This document shows, piece after piece, positions 51,901-61,247 of a stretch of 64,000 nucleotides of DNA (positions within the stretch are counted from its first letter, which is position 1; each line of letters opens with the position of its first letter). The stretch lies in NCBI RefSeq assembly GCF_029873635.1, contig NC_080421.1, forward strand, positions 38,358,617-38,422,616. The letters are read 5' to 3'. The DNA comes from Malania oleifera (lineage: Eukaryota; Streptophyta; Magnoliopsida; Santalales; Ximeniaceae). The notes beneath the pieces are model-generated. The model was not told the DNA's origin, searched no databases, and was given only the letters and a program-made list of their open reading frames with translations. Made by a program: the position numbers and the translations under genes.

Positions 51901-54900
51901 AAGAGAGCATTTTACTTAGGGCATTTATTTTTGTCATAAATAGCATTTACTCTCACGTGTTCTTTATTTTTGAAAATCATTCTTGAGAGTATGCTTAAGT
52001 GTTTTTCCCATACATTTTTTCTTGATAAACATTTTTGGGAAAAACCAAGCGCTTGCTTGTGAATCTTTTGCACTTCCATTGCAAGATTCATAAGCTCATC
52101 TTGATTTATTGCACAAATATTTTTGAGCCTAAATCCTAGTTTCTCCAAACAATTTCATTTTACAAAATATTTATTGGAGGACATATGTGAAATGTTTTAT
52201 TGCCTCCACATTTAAATCAAAGATCAAAGGTTTTTTTTTTTTTTTTGTGCAAAAACTCTTTGGAAGCAAACCCTAGGTTCTCCTATTATTCTTTGAAAAA
52301 TATTTTTGGGAGAAAATTTTATTAGGGTTTAAATCTTTGAAGCATTCATTATATACATCATATTTCAAAGATTGAAAATATCACTTTGAGAAAAACACCC
52401 TTACTCTCTTGAGCATATTTCATATCATACAAGAGTGCATTCTTGAGCTTTATTGTGTACTTCTCTGCTTGTATTTAGAAGCATTTTTTATGTACAAAAA
52501 TGGTTTTATTGTACCGGTTGGGTTCAACCCGTAAATTGAATTGGAGAATTTCTTCCCCATAAGGGAGACCAATTGGGTTCAACCCGTAAATTGAACTAGA
52601 GTGTTTCTGGCCCATAAGGGAGACCAGTTGGTCTCAGCCTGGTAATTGAGCTGGGATACTCCTCGCCCCATAAGGAGAGGCTGTATGATTGTGACTCAAC
52701 CCTGTAATTGAGTTGGGGTTTACCTCGCCCCATAAGGAGAGGTTGTAACGGTTTCTGCTCCACCTATTAAGTGAATAGAATTAGTGAAACCCTTCGGGGG
52801 TATGCCCAAGGCGAGGACGTAGGCTGGTTTGGCCGAACCTCGATAACAAATCTCGTGTGTGTGTGTGTGTGTGTGTCTCTGTCTCTCTCTCTCTCATTTA
52901 AATTTTTGCACTTTAATTTCCGCACATCAATGCTTGTTCACTTATCGTTGTCATTATTTCTACATACATGCCTTTAATTTTAAATGAGATATACTTCACA
53001 TGTATGTTTACATTTAGCGGCTAATCATTTCACATACACGATTTAAATCTTAAATGGGATATGATGCAATGTTTGTATGCAAATATTTAAATTGTATAGA
53101 ATGCCATATTTGTTTTAAATATTTGCATACTTAATTAATTAGGGGAATTGAGACTACTTAGAAAGACCCTAGGTTGCGAAATACTGTCTGAGATCTTAAA
53201 TAGACCTAGAAAGTTTTAAATCTCCAATTCACCCCTCCCCCTCTCTGGGATTACACCAATTACATCAATTGGTATCAGAGTATGGTTGCAATAAGCTTAA
53301 CTGCTATTTGCATAAAGATTACAACAGCTCATATTTGGTGTATCCCTGTTTTGCGGGTCAAACCTTTACAAATCCTCCACTGTTTTCATTGCATAGATTT
53401 TACCATTTGAACATTGAAAATGATTTTTGTAAAATCAATTTGATTGGAGGTTTTGGAAAGTGTTTGGAGAGGAAACAGGGGAGAGGAAAAATAAACAAGC
53501 AAACTAGAAGACAAGCTTCCAAGGGCTTACCTAAGAAACAATGTCATTTCCTCTAGTTTCCCACCCATTCTGATGGACTCCACACTTACTTTTTATCACC
53601 TTGTGCCAAAGGGAATTAGCTTATAAGGGAATCTCCACAAACATTTTCCAATTAGAGAGGTGTTTTTAGAAAGCACATTACCAAGGCCCAGACCCCCTTC
53701 TGATTTGAACTAGGTGATCTCTCTTATTCTTCCCAATACTGGACCACAAAATGTCACACATCAACCTCTCAAAAGTCCTAATGACACTCTTGGAATCTCT
53801 AAAAAGAGATTAAAAAATAAATGGCCATGTTTGAGAGGGAGGCGCTAATTAGAGTAATATGACCTTCAAGAGATACGTAAGTGCTCCTCCACCCCTCCAA
53901 CCTCCTGCCAATCCTCTCAATCACAGGCTCCAAAAGATCACCAAATTAGGATTGCCTCTGAGGGGAAAGCCAAGGTAGGAAAGCTTCTAATCTAAAATGG
54001 TGCAACCCACCAAGACCCTAAACCTCTCCAACTCCCAACTCCCCATATTAATGCCGGCCACTCCACTCCTAGAAAATGCCGCAAGTGCACATATATGAAT
54101 AACGATTCATGAGCACACAGACAACTGATGCTGCAAGGACACACAAACAACTCAAACACTCAGGTGTGAAACCCTAACCACAAACAGTTCTATTCCAAAA
54201 TTTAGCCCACCTCCAAAGGCTTACAACTCATTTAGATACAGATTTCCCAAAACTCTCAAGGAAAATAATTTCCTAATTTACTAAATGTAAATTTTAAACA
54301 AATAAAAATCAAAATTAAATAAATTAAAATATGAATATGGATCATTTCTTAAACTATTAATAGGGCTTCCAGGCAAGCCTAATCCTCCACGATGACCACT
54401 CTCTCTCGCCATCAATTACATTAAGGATTAAAATTAGAACTTAATCTATATTTAAGCTACTACAGTCTACAAGGTCCTATCGATATGCAAATGCTCATTA
54501 TAGGAGTAAGGTTCTAATGTTCCATCTATTTTTTGAAGAACAGAGCTTGACTTCATCTGCTTGAGACTTGGGGACATTTATTGTTACCATCCTTGAGTAT
54601 TGGATGATGAAACGTTAATAGAAATTTTTTCCTTGCAGATTGATGGTGGAATTAAAAGCCTAAAGCAGAAGCTCCACAAGGAGTTGTTCCATCCTAATAA
54701 CACTTTTTCCTGCTTTTGGAAGGAAATATAAAGAATATTTTTTTTGAAAAAATATACGGTAAGAATAAGATATATATTTTTTCCCCTTATGTAGTAAGAG
54801 AGTTGTGGGGCTAAGCTTCTCTGAAGTTGTGTGCTGCACTTCTATAAACACCTTCTCATGTATACCACACTTATGCAGGGGCCTTAGCTTCCCACCACCC

Positions 54901-54965
54901 CCCCTAGCACTGCCCCCTACCCCCCAAGGAGGAAAAACAAAAAACAAAACAAAACAAAAAACAAA

Positions 54966-55002
<37 letters not shown>

Positions 55003-55473
55003 GAAACCAAAATATGTTTTATTCAATAACATACTATTATTTATTAGCAACAATAGTTAGTTGTCATGCATCGAAACTTTCTCACAGGAAAACAATTTCC
55101 TGGAGGCCATGTTCATTTATTATAAGCACGAGAAATGGAATTCTAACAACAATGTAAGCAACAAAACTACATATCAAAAGGCAAGACCTTGTGGCCTATA
55201 TAATGATAAAATCAGAATGATATAAAAGACTTACATTCGATGATATTCTTTTAGCTGACTGGCAGCTAAATGAAGTTTTCCTCCACCATCTTGACTTTTT
55301 TCATTCAGACCTTCAAGTTTTTTGGTCATATCACGTATCCCATTCTGTAGTTTTTTTATTTCATCGGCATGGTTCCTCTTTTCTTCTTTCTTTTTATCAA
55401 GATCCTTGCGTGTACTTTTGATTTTCGAGTGTATGCGAGACATTTCCTCCTTCAATTTTAGAAGCTCAGGTTG
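29818..55473 (-). CDS. SMC1: SMC1 cohesin subunit, C-terminal 915 residues, 15 exons (5' end off window)
   Basis: SMC1 is the cohesin ATPase that pairs with SMC3 and holds sister chromatids together in the nucleus. Exons in coding order: 55473-55235, 47392-47126, 46973-46703, 43647-43523, 41223-41114, 41035-40928, 40852-40713, 34137-34048, 33958-33750, 33239-33070, 32799-32690, 32576-32197, 30908-30657, 30231-30004, 29866-29818. The lengths sum to 2748 bases and the frame stays open across every junction to TGA at 29820-29818. Domains in order: coiled coil, hinge, coiled coil, ATPase head with signature LSGGEK, Walker [14 protein letters not shown] and the C-terminal FDLTKYRES. Plant SMC1 proteins are about 1220 residues, so some 300 N-terminal residues including Walker A lie beyond 64000. 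All introns are GT-AG except the AT-AC intron 43522-41224. Introns of 6-8 kb carry transposons. Exons show no disabling change, so the gene looks functional. Confidence 0.96.
30909..32196. other. SMC1 intron, no gene seen
   Basis: AT-rich intron sequence between the return coil and head exons. A short (TA)n tract occurs near 31618-31635. No transposon could be identified. Confidence 0.6.
32197..40852 (-). CDS. SMC1: SMC1 exons for the return coiled coil
   Basis: Exons 40852-40713, 34137-34048, 33958-33750, 33239-33070, 32799-32690 and 32576-32197. They encode [16 protein letters not shown]..., [15 protein letters not shown]..., [18 protein letters not shown]..., [17 protein letters not shown]..., [15 protein letters not shown] and [20 protein letters not shown]... 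through [10 protein letters not shown]. The sequence has strong coiled-coil character with a less helical acidic break ([18 protein letters not shown]) before the head-proximal coil, as in other plant SMC1 proteins. The 6.6 kb intron 40712-34138 holds an RTE LINE. Confidence 0.95.
32739..33063. repeat. Tandem duplication creating a partial pseudo-exon in SMC1
   Basis: Two direct copies of about 162 bases, 32739-32900 and 32901-33063. Each contains, on the minus strand, intron sequence, a TTTTAG acceptor and the first about 60 bases of the exon coding [18 protein letters not shown]. The left copy is continuous with the complete exon 32799-32690. The right copy (acceptor before 32963) loses the exon after AAGAAGAT and has no donor, so it can only act as a decoy acceptor. 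Confidence 0.9.
34441..37637 (-). mobile_element. RTE-clade LINE in SMC1 intron
   Basis: About 3.2 kb, the usual size of plant RTE elements. The minus-strand endonuclease start is visible near 37396-37163 ([20 protein letters not shown], then [18 protein letters not shown]). Reverse transcriptase pieces include '[20 protein letters not shown]' (near 35390) and '[13 protein letters not shown]' (about 35270), followed by '[10 protein letters not shown]' near 35085 and a C-terminal '[20 protein letters not shown]'. The 3' end (34441 onwards on the plus strand) has the family's AACAACAACAA terminal repeat and CCCACTAGGTGGGGTTGG. Flanking repeats TTCCTTGTAATTATAT (34425-34440) and TTCCCTGTAAATTATAT (37638-37654) look like the target duplication. 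Several stops and frameshifts disable it. Confidence 0.9.
37655..38308. other. SMC1 intron, no feature seen
   Basis: Intron sequence between the RTE insertion and the start of the segment that was duplicated to 6500. No coding or repeat family is recognised. Confidence 0.5.
40928..46973 (-). CDS. SMC1: SMC1 exons for the hinge domain
   Basis: Exons 46973-46703, 43647-43523, 41223-41114 and 41035-40928. Key stretches are [35 protein letters not shown], the block [62 protein letters not shown] and [15 protein letters not shown]. The hinge mediates dimerisation with SMC3 and is the proposed DNA entry gate; the Gly-rich blocks belong to its conserved interface. The codon for the Arg after VFDVI is split across the AT-AC intron (CG|A). 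Confidence 0.95.
41224..43522 (-). other. U12-type AT-AC intron in SMC1
   Basis: On the minus strand the intron starts ATATCCTTTTT immediately after exon ...GTGATCCG and ends ...AAACTTAACAATCACAC before exon ATTTGACCC. ATATCCTTT is the consensus 5' splice site of the minor spliceosome, and CTTAAC ending about nine bases before the AC matches the U12 branch site. Joining the exons at these points gives [14 protein letters not shown] in frame, whereas no AG acceptor gives a sensible junction. The 2299-base intron also contains an old L1 fragment (about 41760-42640). Confidence 0.9.
41760..42640 (-). mobile_element. Old L1 3'-end fragment in the U12 intron
   Basis: This is the parent copy of the fragment at 25560-26470. 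'[19 protein letters not shown]' near 42450 and further pieces of the zf-RVT domain are readable on the minus strand with many stops. Confidence 0.72.
43648..44261. other. SMC1 intron, no gene seen
   Basis: Intron between hinge exons. There is an (AC/TG)-rich patch at about 43890-43975 but no recognisable element. Confidence 0.5.
44262..44564 (-). mobile_element. TRIM-type miniature LTR element (fossil)
   Basis: About 300 bases. The terminal repeats are about 75 bases (44262-44336 and 44491-44564), each beginning TGTTAGA, and share AAAAGCTTAAGCTGTT-type and CCAACAATATATATC-type blocks. The complement of a Met-tRNA primer site (GGCTCTGCTACCA) sits next to the right repeat, so the element reads on the minus strand. 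No coding capacity. Same family as 56915-57215 and 57267-57665. The target duplication is uncertain here. Confidence 0.8.
45177..45853. mobile_element. Mutator-like MITE
   Basis: 677 AT-rich bases between 9-base direct repeats GATCAAGGT (45168-45176) and GATCATGGT (45854-45862). The ends are inverted repeats: CTTAAATTTCG at the left and CGTGGAAATTTAA at the right, with many further AAATTTCGA blocks inside both halves. No transposase. Duplication length and end structure fit the Mutator superfamily. Confidence 0.78.
45863..46702. other. SMC1 intron, no gene seen
   Basis: AT-rich intron sequence leading to the hinge exon at 46973-46703. No element recognised. Confidence 0.5.
47126..55473 (-). 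CDS. SMC1: SMC1 exons for the end of the first coiled coil
   Basis: Exons 55473-55235 and 47392-47126. They encode [20 protein letters not shown]... and [20 protein letters not shown]..., highly charged heptad-type sequence rich in Lys, Glu and Gln, as expected for the arm leading from the N-terminal head to the hinge. The first exon starts with a complete codon (acceptor ACAG|CAA) and ends in AT|GTAAG; the next begins C AAG, completing Ile. The 7.8 kb intron between them is filled with L1 fragments and a 2.4 kb LTR. Confidence 0.95.
47393..48419. other. SMC1 intron, possible decayed transposon
   Basis: GTAACAGTAACGATCACGG-like motifs at about 47485-47550 recall the GTAACGG motifs of the Mutator-like element at 24547-25434, but I could not find paired ends or a target duplication. 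No gene. Confidence 0.35.
48420..50827 (-). mobile_element. L1 LINE fragments in SMC1 intron
   Basis: The minus strand gives, from right to left, '[20 protein letters not shown]' and '[18 protein letters not shown]' (50534-50328), '[16 protein letters not shown]' (about 49860), the RT motif '[17 protein letters not shown]' (49692) and, further on, '[20 protein letters not shown]' and '[12 protein letters not shown]' (48740-48540). These are consecutive parts of a plant L1 ORF2. The catalytic core between about 48840 and 49380 is absent and replaced by very AT-rich DNA. Many stops; inactive. Confidence 0.82.
48840..49380. repeat. AT-rich block with GGAATC/GATTCC motifs
   Basis: About 300 bases of TA-rich sequence, then 49190-49380 with repeated GAATC/GATTC words in both orientations (GGAATGGGAATC, GAGATTCCCGC, CCGATTCCTAG). 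It interrupts an L1 and could be a small DNA transposon, but I found no clean ends. Confidence 0.4.
52515..52742 (+). repeat. Four degenerate tandem repeats of about 57 bases inside the LTR
   Basis: Units start near 52515, 52570, 52625 and 52682. Each contains CAACC(C)GTAAATTGA-like and CCCATAAGG(G)AGA blocks. The first two and the last two units pair most closely. Confidence 0.82.
52855..52894. repeat. (GT)n(CT)n compound microsatellite
   Basis: GT dinucleotides followed by CT dinucleotides within the long LTR. Confidence 0.9.
53540..54080 (-). mobile_element. L1 LINE fragment
   Basis: Minus-strand pieces '[20 protein letters not shown]', '[14 protein letters not shown]' and '[14 protein letters not shown]' match the segment after the catalytic centre of plant L1 reverse transcriptase. 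Truncated and interrupted. It is separate from the L1 at 48420-50827, since it repeats the same part of the protein. Confidence 0.75.
54081..55234. other. SMC1 intron with (AC)n microsatellite
   Basis: A compound A/C-rich tract at 54935-55000 ends in (AC)n at 54969-54999. Nothing else recognisable in the rest. Confidence 0.6.
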
Positions 55474-56279
55474 CTGTAAAGAGGAAAATTACAGAAGAAA
55501 ATAATTATAAAATTTAATTAAATGCAAAGTTGCAAACAACCATTTTTTTACTAGAAACTTACTATGACAAATTGAAAACTACATTCTTCTACACACTCTG
55601 AAAACTATCACCAACATGCAGAGGTTACAGAACAGTCCACAGTTGTATGATGAAAAAACAAATATCTTACGAGCTTAGATAACCAGAACAGTCCAGAGAT
55701 TACAATATTGGAGGCAGGATATCAGCCTCTATGTCATCCTTGACTAAAATCAATTGGAACATTTTTCTATTAATACAGGGATTTTTTAGAACATAAGCAA
55801 GAACGAGACAGAGTAGAAATAACTAATTCGAATTCAGTTATGGTGATAGTACCATAGACATATTTAAAACATAGGTGCACAGACATAGATACTGGAACAT
55901 ACAATTTCTGAAACACTGGACCACCGTGCACTAACGTATAAAATGTGCTTTGCCAGCGTGAAAAATTGTCTTGGAATAAAATATGCCCAATTTTATTGAA
56001 TATCTCTTACCACTTTTATCTCAACCCTCCAAGAGAATTTAAAAAAACAAACTGGAAAAAAACATATAGGCCCCAAAAAATAACTCTTCCACAGCAATGT
56101 GTACAACAGCTCAAACAGTATTGCAATATAGTGCTGCTACACTGCTGAAGTAAAGGAGAAAATTTAGACATCTGCGTCTACTCCTGCATCAATACCTCAC
56201 AAAAGTGTAGAGAACTTGACAACAATGAGAAAACTAAGATACATCAACCATAAATGGCTAGACAAATACCTCAAGTGCT
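55474..56279. other. SMC1 upstream intron, no gene seen
   Basis: It follows the acceptor TTTACAG of the first SMC1 exon in the window, so it is intron. No further SMC1 exon was recognised between here and 64000. Confidence 0.55.
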
Positions 56280-56914
56280 TTCTATAGGAGGTTTATCCAA
56301 TCACTTAATTCAATATGGATTCCTCCTTCCCGGAAACATACCCTTTCATGTCAAGCACATCTTCAACCAATTCTCTTTGCCTCCTGGGTAATTGAATAAC
56401 CAAACCTTCTTCTTTAGGTGCTTGATCACTTCCATAAAACCCATGAAAATCAATCAAGTCTACAACATTGACTATATATTGATTTGGAGATCATCCAGTA
56501 AGTCCACCATATATTCAAACTTCTTAAGAATCTTGCATGGACCAATCTTAGATTTCACTATTTCAGTTTATGATAATTCCCTAGTGGAAACCTCTCTCCT
56601 CGAATGTACTAAGACAAGATCGCATGAAGCAAATTTCTTACATTTTCAATGTTGATCTGCATCCTCCTTCTAAAGAAAATTTATGGCTTAAAGTAGAGCA
56701 TATACCTCATCATAAATCCTCCTTACATGTTCAGCAATAGCTTCAGCATCTTTGTTAACTTGAGCTTCTTGTCACAATGAAACAAGATCCAAAACATGAT
56801 GAAATTTTTTTCTTGCACACAACTTCAAAGATATCTTCTCAATTGTCCAATTTACTGAATTGTTGTAGACTCGGGATGAGGAAGAATTTAGATCGTACAT
56901 CTTCACATGGTCCC

Positions 56915-57215
56915 CATTAGATCACCACTTTACCTAAGAGATTAAACTGTTAGGTTGTGTACCAACAATGTATACCAAGCTTTAACACTCCCCCACATGT
57001 GCAGCTCAACAGCACGAGGAGAGATAACACATGATAAATAATGCCCATTAAATGGAATACAACAATTTTTTAAACACCACACAATAAACGTGGGCAACAA
57101 GACTAGAACCAAGGACCTCCTAGTAACTAGCTCATATACCATGTTAGAATACTACCTTATCTAAAAGCTTAAACTGTCAGCTTGTAGACCAACAATGTAT
57201 ATCAAGCTTTTAACA
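56915..57215 (-). mobile_element. TRIM element 1 in gypsy remnant (fossil)
   Basis: 301 bases with two about 74-base terminal repeats (56915-56988 and 57142-57215) and the 5-base flank GTCCC on both sides (56910-56914 and 57216-57220). The complement of a tRNA-Met primer site (ATACCA) abuts the right repeat. No coding capacity. Confidence 0.85.
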
Positions 57216-57266
57216 GTCCCTAACAATGCTTTGCAACAAATTTTCATTGCTCAAATTTGTTACCTC

Positions 57267-57665
57267 TGTTAGATTACCACTTTACCTAAAAGTTTAAGCT
57301 GTTAGGTTGTGGGCCAATAATGTATATCAGGCCTCCACAGTCCCCGTATGTGCAGCTTGATTGCCCAGTTTCATGTGGAGAAACAAACAAACAATGAATA
57401 ACATCTATACTTGGAACATGATAATCTTTTTTACCAAATTTACATGAACCGAGGGCAAAAATACTAACACGGGACCTCCTGGCAACCATAGCTCCAATGC
57501 CATGTTAGATTACCATTTTTTTAACAAACTTACATTAAACACAGGCAACAAGAATAACACAGGACCTCCTGGCGACCATGGCTCTGATACCATGTTAGAT
57601 TACCATTTCACCTCAAAGCTTAAGCTGCTAGGTCGTGGTCCAACAATGTATATCAGGCCTTGACA
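57267..57665 (-). mobile_element. TRIM element 2 in gypsy remnant (fossil)
   Basis: 399 bases with 5-base flanks ACCTC (57262-57266 and 57666-57670). Terminal repeats lie at about 57267-57339 and 57592-57665. A third, partial repeat start (57502-57519) and a second copy of the primer-site end (57520-57594) lie between, so the element has a partly duplicated interior. Confidence 0.85.
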
Positions 57666-58730
57666 ACCTCAATTTGACCATCTGTTTGTAGATGGCAAGT
57701 ACTATAGTATTGTATTTTAGCCCATTACTTCCTCCACAAAGTCCTCCAATATGCCCTATGAACAGTATATCTTCATAAGACAATATTGAAGTAGGATGTA
57801 CATGTGGTCACACCACCCTAAAAAATAATTCAACCAGATGGGATGCATCAGCTGTGAGAACAAGGAATGAAACTTGATATCTTCGAAGAAAGAAACACAA
57901 CATAAAGGTAATCATGTTCATTGACCCTTGTGGTCTTTGGAAGTCCAAGAACAAAATCCACTCTCAAATGCACCGGAGGAAAAGAAGAAACTGGTGAAGG
58001 TGTATACAAACAGTGTATTGTGAGTTTCCTTCAGCACATTGGCCAACTCTACAACTCTTCATCAACCTTTCAACATCCAAGTTCATCTTCGGCCAGTCAT
58101 AATGATCTCTCTCCCCCAAAATGTCCTGCCAAACCACCAACATGCAGCTCTGGGATGATCTGCTCACATAAGGATCCCTTGGTATGGATAGCTGAGTACC
58201 ACAAAATAAGTAACCATCATGACTTACAAAAAGAGCACCTGATTTAGTGGCTTACTGGATGGATCTTCCTAGTCCTTCATCACATGGCTGAAAAAAGGAT
58301 CGTTCTGCCAATGATTCTTCAACTTCTCAAAACCTACCACTCTTGCGTGCAATCATCAATAAAAAGGCTCATTGACTAAGTCAATCAGCCAATATTTTGC
58401 CTGCCCAGATTAATGTCTCAATGTAAATGAGAATTGTTGAAGAATTTCATTTAAAATGATTTGAATTCAGCTTGCTTGTGAATTAAGACAACAAAGTGCT
58501 TTATGGTTAAAATCTACTACAAAATCTTGATGTAACAAATAATGCTGCCAATGATTTAATGCTTGAAACAAAGCATAATACTCTAGGTCAAAAGTGGAGA
58601 ATTGCTGCTTTGCTTCAGATAATTTTTTGCTGAGAAAAAAAAAAATTGTCAATGATCTGCCTTTCTGGCTAAGAACAGCCCCTGTTATCCTAACATGAGA
58701 CCCATTGCACCCAATTGACAAAAGCTATCA

Positions 58731-58989
58731 AAGTTGAGCAGAGCAAAGACAGAAACTTCAATCATGGCTTCTTTGATATGAGGTTTATTTGAGCAAAAAT
58801 TACAGACAAACCCCATAGTAAAAAGGCTAGTTCATGAAACTCATGGATATAAAAGAAGTTAGTCCATGAAAACCATGGATGTCTTCCATGGTTTATGATC
58901 CTAGGCACTCAATAATAGTTTTTATTTATTATACAAATAAACCCCATATATAAAAAGCTAGTCTATGAAACCCAAGGATATAACCTTCT
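58731..58989. other. Short non-coding stretch
   Basis: Contains two imperfect direct copies of a block around AAACCCCATA.TAAAAAG.CTAGT (58811-58850 and 58943-58985). No gene. Confidence 0.5.
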
Positions 58990-60105
58990 AAGAAGATAAA
59001 AAAGAAAGTTCTAGTTGATATGATCAAAAGCTTCCTCCATGTCTAGCTTACACACCACTAACCACATCGCTTCTCCTTTCTCTCTAATAGGTATCCACCA
59101 CCTCACTAGCAATGAGGGTTACATCCATGATCTGTATTCCAGCCACAAAGGCATGTTGGTGATGCCCGATAACTTCCAGAATGGCTCTTTTGATCCTTTT
59201 AGCAAAGACTTTAGCAAGATTCTTATGCATACTCCCCACCAGGCTGTTTGGATGAAAGTTCTAGATATTAAAAGCCCCAAATTTCTTTGAAATCAAAGTT
59301 AAAAATGTGGTGTTAATGTTGCGCATGAATAAACCTGATCTAAAGAAGTCCTCAAAAGTAGCGTAATATCCTACTTGAGTGTGTCCCAATTGGAATAAGA
59401 AAAGGGTGAGTAAATACCACCTAGGCCACGTGCTTTGTCTCCATTGCAATCTCTAAGAGCTTGGACGATTTCAGCCTCTTCAAAGGGTCTTTCTAGCCAC
59501 TCCATGGAAGAGGGACTAAGCGATTTAAAATTAATTCCAACCACAACAAGTCTCCAATTTTCGATTTCAAAATCAAGGACTCTATAAAACTCACAAATAA
59601 CCCCTTTGATTTCCCCTTCCTCAACCAAGGTGTTCTCTCATATTTCAATGCTTAAATTGGTATTCAGCCTACAGTGAGCATTTGTAGTCTAGTGGAAAAT
59701 TTTAATGCTCTGAGCACCTTCCTTGAGCCATAAGGCTCTAAATTTTTTCCTCCGGGTGGTCTCTTCAAGGCTAATGATCTCTGAAAATTCCTTCATCAAC
59801 AATACCCTTTTTTCCCTTCCTTCGATACTAAGCCTTTGACCCATCTCCTGCTCATCAAGATCCTTGATGTCATTAAAAATGGTAGTTTTTTTGGCCTAAA
59901 TATTTTCAAAGGTGCTATAAACTTTGAAGCTTCGCTATGGAATGTGCATGACTGTGAAAAGCCAAAGGCAGCAACACATAGACCAGGTCTTGGTTGGACT
60001 AAAGCTACAAATTCAAAATAGTTTGCTTTGATACTATTACATTTGAAGTTGCTGCAGTTAGAGCACTCAAGACTGATCATCTTGCAATGCTCTCTCCACA
60101 ACATC
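58990..60105 (-). mobile_element. L1 LINE fragment (endonuclease end to RT start)
   Basis: The minus strand gives 'FSEIISLEETTRRKKFRALW' (near 59770), 'EWLERPFEEAEIVQALRDCN' and 'GDKARGLGGIYSPF' (59500-59420), then the RT start 'KLDMEEAFDHIN' near 59035. It has multiple stops and frame changes. It lies head-to-head with the plus-strand L1 that follows. Confidence 0.78.
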
Positions 60106-60320
60106 GCCCTCCTTCATGACAGTGAGCATGGTGAGCCTCAATGAACATCTTCGTCCCAAATCCTTCGGCCTAGAACAAAAACCCTTCTTCTTTAATAACC
60201 TAGAACAGAATTCAGTTCAAAGCCCCAGCATCCCCCTCGTATTCAAACCCTATCCCCATTGATTAGCCCTGTCGAAGCCCAATATCCTTTTGCACAGACT
60301 TTCGCATACCCTCTGGCAAG

Positions 60321-60623
60321 TCATCCTTGATCTTTGGGATTCACTCGAATCCACTAGAGAAAGAGAATGCATGAACGACATCCTCAATGATTGAGATTAC
60401 TACTATGATGACTTTAGAGTCATCTCATTCGACAAAGACTGCTTCAACTCTCTTCTTGCGATTGACCTCTCTAGTCATCCTTGATATTTGGGGTTCGCTC
60501 ATATCCACTAGCAATAGAGACTACACAATCAGCATCCTTAGCAAGATTTCTATTGTGACAGCTTTAGAGGCATCTCGTTCAACAAAGACTACTTTGACTC
60601 TCTTCTTGCAATTGAGCCTCTCT
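60321..60623 (+). repeat. Two tandem units of about 150 bases
   Basis: Unit 1 is 60321-60474 and unit 2 is 60475-60623. Both start TCATCCTTGAT.TTTGGG and contain TTTAGAG.CATCTC.TTC.ACAAAGACT and CTCTCTTCTTGC.ATTGA. Shorter copies of the CTTCAACTCTCTTC part continue to about 60660, and another at about 60735-60780. They precede the plus-strand L1. Confidence 0.8.
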
Positions 60624-61247
60624 GCTTCAACTCTCTTCGACTCTCTGCTTCAACTCTCTCCTTGTGATCCCACCAGCAACAGTCTCTCATGCAACCAGTG
60701 CTACTTCTACAATCCCAAATAGAGACATATTCGTCTCTTTCAACAAAGATTGTTTGTCTCTCTTCTTTACCGATTGAGATGCTTTTGCGATTCCACCATC
60801 GTTGATTCTCTCGCTAACCACCAATGGATTTTGCGAGCCTTCTTCCATACAAATCACTTCGAGTGGCTCTCTTCCCTACTAACCAGAAGGCTCTCAGGAG
60901 GATTTCTTATCTACAGACACAACAGCATCCATCCTAGCCCTGCAAAGCCTATTGGAATTGATCCTAGTTGTTCAAACTTCACCAGATATATGAGACTTTC
61001 TAGGAGTCTACTCCAACGAGAATCTTTGCTATAACTATTAGAATAGGTAAGACTTGGGGAGTGGTTTGGTGGTACCAATACAAGGAAAAATTTCCTTGAC
61101 CTGATTGATTGATTATTTGATGTTGGTTTCCAACTGTTTGTGGCTGGGTATTTGAGTGCTGTTTGGTTGTGGTTTGTTTACTTGCTATCTAGTCGTGCTC
61201 TCTCATCTATTAGTACATGATCTTTCTAGTTGTTTATCTTACATGGT
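60624..61247. other. Possible 5' untranslated part of the following L1
   Basis: No protein family is recognised despite open frames. The position just upstream of an L1 ORF1-like region suggests an L1 5' region; the boundary is not defined. Confidence 0.4.

Larger units (their letters stand above)
50828..53267 (+). mobile_element. Long LTR (about 2.4 kb) followed by a primer-binding site (fossil)
   Basis: It begins TGTGTTAATTTTTTAAGTCC and ends ...TTACATCA, directly followed by TTGGTATCAGAG (53269-53280), the Met-tRNA primer complement that follows a 5' LTR. Internally it has several GACCGACC/TCGACC-type motifs (51230-51600), four tandem units (52515-52742) and a (GT)n(CT)n tract at 52855-52894. 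No gag or pol is seen to the right, so only the LTR and a short leader remain. Probably Ty1/copia, by LTR style. It interrupts L1 sequence on its left. Confidence 0.75.
56280..58730 (-). mobile_element. Ty3/gypsy pol remnant with nested TRIMs (fossil)
   Basis: On the minus strand, reading from the right: an RNase H part with 'GAVLSQKGRSL' and 'AKQQFSTFDLEYYALFQALNHWQHYL' features (58721-58467), then the integrase zinc-binding start 'DHYDWPKMNLDVERLMKSCRVGQCA' (about 58110; quoted here only as DHYDWPKMNLDVERLMKSCR), then a C-terminal integrase part near 56750-56300 with 'YIVNVVDLIDFHGFYGS'. The order RT/RNase H then integrase is that of Ty3/gypsy. The element is broken in many places, and two TRIMs (56915-57215 and 57267-57665) lie in its integrase region. 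LTRs were not found. Confidence 0.82.

Noticed and set aside
60387-61034. Plus-strand open frames of 94-111 residues
   Set aside because: They overlie tandem repeats and show no domain; more likely L1 5' sequence.
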